DNA of 31,627 bases from Flavobacteriaceae bacterium UBA5950. Lineage in GTDB: Bacteria; Bacteroidota; Bacteroidia; Flavobacteriales; Flavobacteriaceae. The position numbers and the translations under genes were made by a program. The notes under the pieces are model-generated. The model worked only from the letters and a program-made list of their open reading frames with translations, ran no database searches and was not told the origin of the DNA. Each line of letters starts with the position of its first letter. Position 1 is the stretch's first letter. Shown one piece after another: positions 16,108 to 23,651 of this stretch. The stretch spans positions 1 to 31,627 of the forward strand of contig DJCM01000011.1 in assembly GCA_002430545.1 (NCBI GenBank), in the 5' to 3' direction.

Positions 16108-16261
16108 ATCATGCATAACGAATTGAGTGAATTTGATCTTGGTTTTATAACGAAACAGCATAAAGACGAATGCGTTTACTCATTTGAAAGGGAGTAAAAC
16201 ATGTATTAGATGTGCTGCTAAAATTCTGTTTTTTACGTATTTTGCAACTTCGAAGATAGCA

Positions 16262-16290
16262 TTGATGTTGTCAAGTCAAATTTATTTTTG
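16262..16290 (+). promoter_or_regulatory. Promoter of lipB, near-leaderless
   Basis: A TTG at 16262-16264 and a perfect TATTTTTG box at 16283-16290 are separated by 18 bases. The lipB ATG at 16297 falls where transcription should begin, so the mRNA is expected to have almost no leader. Confidence 0.65.
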
Positions 16291-16296
16291 ACATCT

Positions 16297-16995
16297 ATGA
16301 AAAAAGAAATTCAACTTCGTGATTTGGGCTTTTTGGATTACCAAACAGTTTGGGATTTGCAACACGATTTGTTTCAAAAAACGATTGATACCAAAATATA
16401 CAATCACAGAAATCAAACCACCAAGCCTACCCAAAACTATTTACTACTTGTTGAACATGCCCCTGTCATTACTTTGGGGAAAAGTGGCCTAGCAGATCAT
16501 TTGTTGACAAGCAAAGCTGAACTCGAATCACAAGGAATTTCGTTTTTTAAAATCGATCGTGGAGGAGACATAACCTATCATGGGCCTGGTCAAATCGTTG
16601 GTTATCCTATACTAGATTTGGATCATTTTTTTACTGATATTCACAAGTACTTGCGATTTCTGGAGCAGGTCATTATTGATACCCTAGCTGACTTTGGCAT
16701 CGAAGCCACGCGAAGTAAAGGGGAAACAGGTGTCTGGCTGGATATCGACACCCCTTTTGCTAGAAAAATATGCGCCATGGGGATACGTGCTAGTCGTTGG
16801 GTGACGATGCATGGCTTTTCTCTAAATGTAAATACAGATCTATCACATTTCACGCATATTGTTCCTTGTGGTATTCATGGCAAGCAAGTCACTTCAATGG
16901 CCAATGAGTTGAACAAAGAGGTATCGATAGAGGAGGTGAAAAAGCGAATCATACACCACTTTCAGAATCAGTTCGAAGCGACTTTAACGAATTGA
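16297..16995 (+). CDS. lipB: Octanoyl-[ACP]:protein N-octanoyltransferase (lipoyl synthesis)
   Basis: A 232-residue LipB, which moves octanoyl groups from acyl carrier protein to the lipoyl domains of 2-oxoacid dehydrogenases and the glycine cleavage system in the cytoplasm. The signature RGGDITYHGPGQIVGYPILDL is complete. The catalytic pair is Lys157 (ARKICAMGIR) and Cys191 (VPCGIHGKQVTSM), counted from the chosen start. A TTG three codons upstream keeps the frame open, but that codon lies inside the promoter box, so ATG 16297 (MKKEIQLRDLG) is preferred. It is monocistronic: the next gene ends on the opposite strand 12 bases later. Confidence 0.97.
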   Translation: MKKEIQLRDLGFLDYQTVWDLQHDLFQKTIDTKIYNHRNQTTKPTQNYLLLVEHAPVITLGKSGLADHLLTSKAELESQGISFFKIDRGGDITYHGPGQIVGYPILDLDHFFTDIHKYLRFLEQVIIDTLADFGIEATRSKGETGVWLDIDTPFARKICAMGIRASRWVTMHGFSLNVNTDLSHFTHIVPCGIHGKQVTSMANELNKEVSIEEVKKRIIHHFQNQFEATLTN

Positions 16996-17007
16996 AATAT
17001 AGGGTTA

Positions 17008-19410
17008 CTACTGATGAATTTGATATACAACCAAGTTATTTTCGTCACTAGTTGTTGCTAAAAAAACATTGCCTTTCCGATCGCTGTTAATCGTAACTGG
17101 ACCAGTGCCGTAGATTGGAAAATGGGGCAGTAAGTTTCCTTTTCTGTCAAAAACATACACCTTTTCCTCTTGCTGGTCATACAAACTAATCATCGTACGA
17201 TTGTTGACCACATGGATCAATGGATCTCCATATATACCAAAATCAAGCTCAACAAGTCGACCATTGATTTCTAGTTTATTTTCTGTCAGCAACACTATGT
17301 TTTTACCTCTTGCATGGATTTTGTAAGGGGTTTCGAAGGGAAGTGTACGATAACTAATTGTGCCATTGGTTTCAATTCGAAACAATCTGTTTTTATCATC
17401 CAAACCAACAAATCCATTTTGATGCAGATAAACATCAGAGGATAGAGTCAAATCATTTGGTGTTTTTATACGCACATTTCCTCTTCGATTGAGTAAAAGT
17501 AGTTTACTACTATTTTCAACCATTGCGATATAGTCCCGGGTACCAATACGAAGGTGTTTTGGTGCATATTTCAGATTGGCTTTTGTACGATTGAATCCAC
17601 TGACCTTTTGAAACTTTCGATCGCGAAGCTCCAATGTATTTTGGTTGACAAGAACAAGCCGATAGTCTCGTGTTTTTTCATAGTCAAAAACAGCAAGTGG
17701 CAAGGGGTTGTTTAGCTTTGATAAAAAAGGCTGAACAGGTTTTGCATTTCGATCGATGACCTCAAAACCATTTTTTGTTGTGTAGGCCATCTGTAATCGA
17801 CTATTCTTGTACAAATCCACTTGATGAATAGGAAATTGAATAGGACCATCAATAGGTCTTGTCCAGGAATTTCTTCCTGCATTGCTAATCAATTTCAAAT
17901 TGTTTTTTTCGTCTTGAATAACCCATTCCATTGATCCATTGAGATGATTAAGTACTGCATTAGGGCCATTGGTGATTGGGCTTTCAATGGCAGTTGAAAA
18001 CAAGAGTTTGGGTCTTTTGTTCGTAATTTTTTCTTGCTTTGAAACACGCTTAAATTGGATTTGAGCAACACCACTTTCAACCAATCCAATGCCAAGCCAA
18101 TAGGGAAATTCATCATTGCTAGCAATGCGAATATCATCAACCAGTTGCGTATTTAACTGTTTTGAAAACAACTCTTCAACACCAACAAAAAGCAATGAGC
18201 ATTCATTTGGTATTTCATCTATAAGACCACCAAATTGTTCATCACTACCCAATGTATAGCCATTGGTTATTTGAGTGATGATTTCTGTAAGAGCAGCTTC
18301 ATTCGGCGCCAAAAACAACATATCATTCAATGCAGAAGCATGTGAAAGAGCTGGCAAATTTAGTAGAGGAGCACCTAGTTTTTTGAGGACTGTATTGGCT
18401 GCAAATTGATAAATGACAGCATCTCTGACTTTTTGTGTGGCCTCTGAGTTTTTTTCAAGTATCGGAACGACTTCTTCAAAGTCTGTTATATCCAGAACAG
18501 CAATTTGATTTTTGGAGGTATAAATAGTTGCAATTGCATTTGCCTTTATCAATAGACTGTCAAGAAGATGATTGGGTAGGTTTTGTTGCGCATTGTAACG
18601 ATCACTATCGCGATTAAAAGACTCATAATCAAAGCTATAAATCTCAGCACCAGCCACAGAAATCGGAAGACTGGCGAGTACTTTTGAAAGCCTATTTGTT
18701 TGGTTTGCTAGCAAACTCATCTTGGTCAGTTGATTATATGAAAATAAGCCAGTGGTTTCAAGGACAATGTTACCTTTTTCAGTTTTTGGTTGAATGGCAA
18801 CCCACGATGAAAAATCAGAGATGGAAAAAGGGCTTTTGGCCTTAAATTTTTCATTCAATAATCCCTGTAGTCTTTCATGAACAAAAAGCTGAAATGGTCC
18901 TGATTTGGAATCATATAGTTTTTTTAGATTATCGTCGGGGGTGTTTGGTACATTGTGTAGGCGTATGCTATTTTCGATTAAAATTCTAGAGTCAGACTCA
19001 AAATAATAATCATTATGAACAAGCGCATACCGATTTATTTTTTGTTTTTCAAACTGGACAATGGGTAGACTTTCATAACGCAAAGTATCTCCGATGAGTT
19101 GTGGAACACTATCAAGAGGTGTCAATGGATGAATGAGCAAGTATTTGTAGTCTTTCACACCCTCTTCATGAAAACTAATCGTGGACTCTTGAAAACGCAA
19201 CCAATGTTCATCCAAAGACAGCAGAAGTTTGAGAATAGAACTTAATTCAGGTTGATTTTTAGAAAAGCGCAGAACAGATTCCATGTCTTCGGTGTGAAGA
19301 ACAGCAAGGGGTTTTGCAGGGATAAATCCAAGTGGATCAACCACTGGCTGGGTAGGCGTTGAACATTGCGTCAGGAAAAAAACTACAATGAAAAAGGATA
19401 CATAGCGCAT
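17008..19410 (-). CDS. Large lipoprotein of unknown function (DUF3352-like N-terminal part, propeller-like C-terminal part)
   Basis: An 800-residue protein with a lipoprotein signal peptide MRYVSFFIVVFFLTQC (lipobox Cys16). Residues about 25-450 resemble the large uncharacterised DUF3352-like proteins, with VDPLGFIPAKPLAVLHTEDMES near the start and alternating strands and helices. Residues about 480-800 are rich in short strand-turn repeats (LLLLNRRGNVRIKT, RLFRIETNGTISYR, KVYVFDRKGNLLPHFPI) that suggest a WD/PQQ-like beta propeller. I do not recognise a catalytic motif. It lies 18 bases downstream of rnhB on the same strand but has its own TAnnTTTG box (19415-19422) directly before the ATG. 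An envelope role is inferred only from the lipobox. Domain names are tentative. Confidence 0.8.
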   Translation of the reverse strand: MRYVSFFIVVFFLTQCSTPTQPVVDPLGFIPAKPLAVLHTEDMESVLRFSKNQPELSSILKLLLSLDEHWLRFQESTISFHEEGVKDYKYLLIHPLTPLDSVPQLIGDTLRYESLPIVQFEKQKINRYALVHNDYYFESDSRILIENSIRLHNVPNTPDDNLKKLYDSKSGPFQLFVHERLQGLLNEKFKAKSPFSISDFSSWVAIQPKTEKGNIVLETTGLFSYNQLTKMSLLANQTNRLSKVLASLPISVAGAEIYSFDYESFNRDSDRYNAQQNLPNHLLDSLLIKANAIATIYTSKNQIAVLDITDFEEVVPILEKNSEATQKVRDAVIYQFAANTVLKKLGAPLLNLPALSHASALNDMLFLAPNEAALTEIITQITNGYTLGSDEQFGGLIDEIPNECSLLFVGVEELFSKQLNTQLVDDIRIASNDEFPYWLGIGLVESGVAQIQFKRVSKQEKITNKRPKLLFSTAIESPITNGPNAVLNHLNGSMEWVIQDEKNNLKLISNAGRNSWTRPIDGPIQFPIHQVDLYKNSRLQMAYTTKNGFEVIDRNAKPVQPFLSKLNNPLPLAVFDYEKTRDYRLVLVNQNTLELRDRKFQKVSGFNRTKANLKYAPKHLRIGTRDYIAMVENSSKLLLLNRRGNVRIKTPNDLTLSSDVYLHQNGFVGLDDKNRLFRIETNGTISYRTLPFETPYKIHARGKNIVLLTENKLEINGRLVELDFGIYGDPLIHVVNNRTMISLYDQQEEKVYVFDRKGNLLPHFPIYGTGPVTINSDRKGNVFLATTSDENNLVVYQIHQ

Positions 19411-19414
19411 GTTA

Positions 19415-19422
19415 CAAAGTTA
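19415..19422 (-). promoter_or_regulatory. TAnnTTTG promoter box of the 800-residue lipoprotein
   Basis: TAACTTTG on the minus strand, four bases before the ATG, within the 18-base gap after rnhB. No -33 TTG at the expected spacing, so support is moderate. Confidence 0.45.
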
Positions 19423-19428
19423 ATAAAG

Positions 19429-20031
19429 TTAGAAATCGAATTGGGTTTGTGTTGGCAATAATGTAAAACTTTTTCTGTGCCATTTGGAGGCTCCATTCGA
19501 CTGGATTCCTTTTCGATGTTTTTTGGTTGGATACCCCTTGTTTGTATCCCAATGGTAGTGAGGCAAACTGCTGTGAAGCTGTGTCATGAATTCATCTCTT
19601 TCTGTTTTTGCCAGTACAGATGCAGCAGCAATGTTGAGAAAGCGTGCATCTCCTTTGATCATACATTTGTGTGGGATCTCCAAATAGGGCTTGAAACGAT
19701 TGCCATCGACAAGAATAAATGCAGGAGTGGTGTCGAGTTTTTCAATGGCGAGGTGCATGGCCTCAATGGAGGCATTAAGGATATTGATTTCATCTATCCT
19801 CTCAGGTATCACATGAGCGATCGCAAAGGAAATGGCAACATGTTCAATTTCTTTTCGCATTTCCTTTCTTTGTTTGGCAGTCAGTTTTTTGGAGTCAGTA
19901 AGCAAAGGATGTTTGTATGTGGGAGGAAGGATAACTGCAGCAGCTGTAACAGGACCTGCCAAGCACCCTCGTCCTGCTTCGTCAGTACCACATTCAACAA
20001 ATTTGGTGTGCTGGGTTTGCATGAAATTCAT
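19429..20031 (-). CDS. rnhB: Ribonuclease HII
   Basis: A 200-residue type 2 RNase H that removes ribonucleotides and RNA from RNA-DNA hybrids. The active-site motif ECGTDEAGRGCLAGPV provides the first Asp-Glu pair, LVDGNRF the next acidic residue, and the segment ARFLNIAAASVLAKTERDEFM contains the conserved alanine/serine-rich helix of the family. The C-terminal TNKGYPTKKHRKGIQSNG is also typical. The start could be the first ATG or the one at residue 4 (MNFMQTQ); the first is annotated. It precedes the large lipoprotein on the same strand and is divergent from the putative porin gene. Confidence 0.97.
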   Translation of the reverse strand: MNFMQTQHTKFVECGTDEAGRGCLAGPVTAAAVILPPTYKHPLLTDSKKLTAKQRKEMRKEIEHVAISFAIAHVIPERIDEINILNASIEAMHLAIEKLDTTPAFILVDGNRFKPYLEIPHKCMIKGDARFLNIAAASVLAKTERDEFMTQLHSSLPHYHWDTNKGYPTKKHRKGIQSNGASKWHRKSFTLLPTQTQFDF

Positions 20032-20178
20032 TGTGAATTACGCATTCAATAAAACGTAGCTATGCGATTAAATAATTTTAAACTAATTTACAACATTGCT
20101 TCAAATTGGAAATCTCATTATTATATCTCTTATTTGAAATGGTTTAAAAGTCTCGCTTAACTGTCCACTCGAATTCGA

Positions 20179-20186
20179 TACCTTTG
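20179..20186 (+). promoter_or_regulatory. TAnnTTTG promoter box of the putative porin
   Basis: TACCTTTG is a perfect -7 box ending five bases before the ATG at 20192, implying a leaderless or nearly leaderless transcript. A -33 TTG is not evident. Confidence 0.5.
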
Positions 20187-20191
20187 CCCAA

Positions 20192-22177
20192 ATGAATGCT
20201 TTGAGACAACTTTTTGCAATCTATTGTTTGCTTGCTGCTATTGCGGTGCAATCTCAAAATCGATCTTTATCTACCAATAAAAGAGATCTTATGCGTGTAG
20301 GCCCGTCATTAAACGATTCGTTCAATAGGTCTTCCCAAAACCAAGACAGTTTGTTTGGGCAGCGTTCAAAACAATTGTTTACTGAAAAAAGACCAATCAC
20401 AGATTATCTCATCATCTCACAAGATCGAGATACCACCTTTGTTGACACCACCCTTAGTGTTCAAAAGCAATACAAGTTTAACTTCCGTCGCAAAGACGAT
20501 TTTGAATATTTAACTTTTGCAAACACTGGTCAAACTATCAATCATTTGTCTTTACAATCGGCTCCAAAATCCATTCTTCCCAACCCTGGATATGGAGCAA
20601 AAACGCATCAAATGTTTCAGTCCGATGAGGTGCATTATTATCATGTGCCTACGCCACTGACTGAAATGTATTTTAAAACAGCTTTTGAGCAAGGCCAGTC
20701 CACAGATGTGTTGATTACAGCAAACCTCAGTCCACACTTGAACTATTCAATTGCTTACAGGGGCCATCGTTCACTTGGGCATTATCAGCACAGTTTGTCG
20801 GGGGTGAGTCAACTTCGGTTTTCAGCGTGGTATGAAAACCCAAATCGCAGATATCGATTGCGATTTAAATTGGCAAATCAAAAAATCGAGCAACAAGAAA
20901 ATGGTGGTTTAGACAGTTTATCATTACAAAATTTTACAGATAAAATCGCAGAATTTGAAGATAGGGCTCGTTTGTCAGTCAAGTTTCAAAATGCTGCAAA
21001 CTTATTTACTGGCAAGCGATACCTTTTAGAACAAGACTATGCGCTGCTTATTACGGCAGACTCCATCCCTGTACCAGCGCTTCGGGTTGGACACAGATTA
21101 AGAACAGATTCTCAACGTCATCAATTTAATCAAGACTCGGTCGTGGAGGAGTTAGGTATTCTTGCCCAGGAATCAACAACTCCCAATGATGAGTTGCATT
21201 ATACAAGCACTCGACACGATGTATATGCAGTGTTTGAAAAATCAAAATGGGGTCAGGTAGAGGCTTATGGATCGGCTTTACAATACAGCTTTAATCATGT
21301 GCATACTACTGATGATTTCGAAATCAAAGAATCTGGCGTAGCAGTGGGAGGTAAACTTGGTTTTTCTTTGAAAGAAAGCCAATTGAATTTTCACTTCGAA
21401 CAGTCATCAGGGAGCAATAAGCTGGGAAACTTTTTGCAACTGACAGCCTCTTTTCCAAGTGTAAAGAAGTTTAGACTCAAAGGTGGATTTCGCTGGGATG
21501 CCTACGCGCCCAAACTCACACTGACGAATTATCATAGTAATTATCAGTCATTTATTTGGCAACAGAACCTACTCAGTACAAATCGATCTACTTTTTTTTC
21601 CAGCTTGGATGTACCCAAACTCGGCTTGTTCAGAGTGGACATTGTCACATTAGACAATTATGCCTACTTGCAACAAGACTTGGATAGAGGATCACTGTTT
21701 GTCACGCCAAAGCAATGGAATGAAACCATTAAACTTCTCAAAGCTCGTTGGGACAACAATTTATCTGTTGGCGTATTTTCGTTGGACACGAATATCCAGA
21801 TTCACAAATTTGGAAATGAAAACGTTCCATTGCACCTACCCGATTTCCTTGGACGATCGACCTTGTCCTATGCCGATGAATGGTTTAACAAAGCTGCCTT
21901 TGTGCAAATTGGTGCAACAGTCAAATATTTTTCATCATTTTATGCAGATACTTACAGTCCTATCCTTTCTGACTATGTGGTGCAAGATGCTGTAAAAATA
22001 GGAGGAGAGCCTTTGTTTAGTGCCTTTTTTAATGCTAAAATTCAACAGACAAGACTGTATTTCAATGCAGAAAATATAGGTGCTGCTTTCAATGGTAACA
22101 ACATTCTTGCTGCTCCACATTACCCATATAGAGATTTTATTCTTCGGTTTGGAATCGTATGGAACTTTTTTCAATAA
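20192..22177 (+). CDS. Putative porin (outer-membrane beta-barrel)
   Basis: A 661-residue protein with a Sec signal peptide, MNALRQLFAIYCLLAAIAVQS. A polar region of about 100 residues follows, then alternating amphipathic strands to the end. Typical strand pairs are STDVLITANLSPHLNYSIAYRGHRS and YRLRFKLANQKIEQ. The protein finishes FILRFGIVWNFFQ, an aromatic-rich last strand as in outer-membrane barrels. I recognise the overall pattern of the Bacteroidota family annotated as putative porin. No TonB box or plug domain is seen, so it is not a SusC-type receptor. Substrate is unknown. It is transcribed alone and converges with gltD, whose stop codon is six bases away. Barrel localisation is inferred from composition and C-terminus. 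Confidence 0.82.
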   Translation: MNALRQLFAIYCLLAAIAVQSQNRSLSTNKRDLMRVGPSLNDSFNRSSQNQDSLFGQRSKQLFTEKRPITDYLIISQDRDTTFVDTTLSVQKQYKFNFRRKDDFEYLTFANTGQTINHLSLQSAPKSILPNPGYGAKTHQMFQSDEVHYYHVPTPLTEMYFKTAFEQGQSTDVLITANLSPHLNYSIAYRGHRSLGHYQHSLSGVSQLRFSAWYENPNRRYRLRFKLANQKIEQQENGGLDSLSLQNFTDKIAEFEDRARLSVKFQNAANLFTGKRYLLEQDYALLITADSIPVPALRVGHRLRTDSQRHQFNQDSVVEELGILAQESTTPNDELHYTSTRHDVYAVFEKSKWGQVEAYGSALQYSFNHVHTTDDFEIKESGVAVGGKLGFSLKESQLNFHFEQSSGSNKLGNFLQLTASFPSVKKFRLKGGFRWDAYAPKLTLTNYHSNYQSFIWQQNLLSTNRSTFFSSLDVPKLGLFRVDIVTLDNYAYLQQDLDRGSLFVTPKQWNETIKLLKARWDNNLSVGVFSLDTNIQIHKFGNENVPLHLPDFLGRSTLSYADEWFNKAAFVQIGATVKYFSSFYADTYSPILSDYVVQDAVKIGGEPLFSAFFNAKIQQTRLYFNAENIGAAFNGNNILAAPHYPYRDFILRFGIVWNFFQ

Positions 22178-22196
22178 ATCATCTTAGGGATGATTT
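22176..22196. other. Stem-loop between convergent porin and gltD genes
   Basis: A perfect 8-bp inverted repeat (AAATCATC and GATGATTT) with a five-base loop. It overlaps the last two bases of the porin stop codon and the whole gltD stop codon. No T-run follows on either strand, so it may be an mRNA 3'-end-stabilising hairpin or a weak bidirectional terminator. Confidence 0.6.
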
Positions 22197-23650
22197 GGCA
22201 AATCTCCATCTGTTTTGGTTGGCAGTTGTGTTGTGCCCATCAAAAATTTATCAACTTGATAAGCAGCTTCTCTACCTTCCGAAATAGCCCAAACAATTAG
22301 AGACTGACCACGTCGCATATCACCTGCCGCAAAAATTTGTGGAACATTGGTTTGATATGATTTGGTATCAGCGTTGATATTTGAACGATCATCAAGCTCA
22401 ATGCCGAGTTGTTCTGCCAAGGTTGGCTCGGGACCAGTGAACCCAAGTGCGAGTAATGCCAGATCACATGGCCATTCCTTTTCTGAATTTGGCTCTTCAA
22501 TAAGCTTTGGACGCTCTCCATCTTGTTTTTCCCAACGAACTTGTACAGTTTTGAGACCAGAAAGTCTGCCATCCTCATCTGTTACAAATTCTTTTGTCAT
22601 GATGCTAAATTCTCTTTCGCTTCCTTCTTCATGCGATGAAGAAGTTTTGTGTTTAAATGGCCAATAGGGCCATGGGTGTTCAGCTGTTCTGTCGTCGGCT
22701 GGCCTGGGCATAATTTCAAAATTGGTAACACTGGCTGCCCCTTGACGATTGGATGTTCCAATACAATCAGAACCTGTATCACCACCTCCAATGACTATGA
22801 CATCTTTTCCTTGTGCGTGGAGCTCAGGATCAACATCTGTAAGGCCATCTACCCATCGATTGCTTTTTGGTAAAAAGTCCATCGCTTGCACAACTCCTTT
22901 TGCTTCTGCGCCAGGAATTGGTAATCTTCTGCGAATGGTAGCACCACCACAAAGAACAACAGCATCAAAATCTTTTAGCTTTTCTACGCTGTAGTTTTTG
23001 CCAACTTCAACACCTGTTTTAAAGAGGATACCTTCCTCTTCAAGAATCGAAATACGACGATCAATTACATGCTTTTCCATTTTGAAATCAGGAATTCCAT
23101 AGCGCAACAATCCCCCAACTTTTTCATCTCTTTCAAAAACAGTGACTGTGTGACCTGCTCTGTTGAGCTGTTGAGCAGCTGCCAGGCCAGCTGGGCCAGA
23201 ACCTACAACAGCAATTGTTTTTCCTGTTCTGTTTTTGGGAGGGTTTGCTTGAATCCAACCTTCTTTAAAACCTCTCTCAACAATATATTTTTCAATCATT
23301 TCAATCGATACAGGAGGGTTGATAATTCCCAACACACAAGCTGCCTCGCATGGGGCAGGGCAAAGGCGACCTGTAAAATCAGGAAAGTTGTTTGTTGAAT
23401 GCAGAATGCGTAGAGCCTTTTGCCAATCGTTTTGATATACAGCATCATTAAAGTCAGGTATCATGTTACCAAGTGGGCATCCACTATGGCAAAAAGGAAC
23501 ACCACAATCCATGCAGCGTGCCCCTTGATCCTGTAGTTTTTCCTCACCAGGATGAACTGTAAATTCCTTGTAGTTTTTGACGCGATCAGCAACAGGAATG
23601 TTTGCCTCGTCAATCCTGTCATATTCTAAAAATCCTCTTAACTTTCCCAT
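22184..23650 (-). CDS. gltD: Glutamate synthase [NADPH] small subunit
   Basis: A 488-residue small subunit that passes electrons from NADPH through FAD and iron-sulfur clusters to the large subunit. The N-terminal cysteine motif ARCMDCGVPFCHSGC gives Cys46, 49, 54 and 58. The FAD fold is VVGSGPAGLAAAQQL with GGLLRYGIPDFKM, and the NADPH fold is IVIGGGDTGSDCIG. The C-terminal IFAAGDMRRGQSLIVWAISEGR closes the FAD site. The frame extends 14 codons further upstream into gltB, but MGKLRGFLEYDR at 23650 is the conserved beginning. It starts one base after the gltB stop, so the two subunits are translated together in a roughly equal ratio. Confidence 0.97.
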   Translation of the reverse strand: MGKLRGFLEYDRIDEANIPVADRVKNYKEFTVHPGEEKLQDQGARCMDCGVPFCHSGCPLGNMIPDFNDAVYQNDWQKALRILHSTNNFPDFTGRLCPAPCEAACVLGIINPPVSIEMIEKYIVERGFKEGWIQANPPKNRTGKTIAVVGSGPAGLAAAQQLNRAGHTVTVFERDEKVGGLLRYGIPDFKMEKHVIDRRISILEEEGILFKTGVEVGKNYSVEKLKDFDAVVLCGGATIRRRLPIPGAEAKGVVQAMDFLPKSNRWVDGLTDVDPELHAQGKDVIVIGGGDTGSDCIGTSNRQGAASVTNFEIMPRPADDRTAEHPWPYWPFKHKTSSSHEEGSEREFSIMTKEFVTDEDGRLSGLKTVQVRWEKQDGERPKLIEEPNSEKEWPCDLALLALGFTGPEPTLAEQLGIELDDRSNINADTKSYQTNVPQIFAAGDMRRGQSLIVWAISEGREAAYQVDKFLMGTTQLPTKTDGDLPNHP

Positions 23651-23651
23651 A

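Noticed and set aside
19477..20052. A 191-codon open frame on the plus strand across rnhB
   Set aside because: It is antisense to a complete, motif-bearing rnhB, has cysteine-rich low-complexity composition and no recognisable domain.
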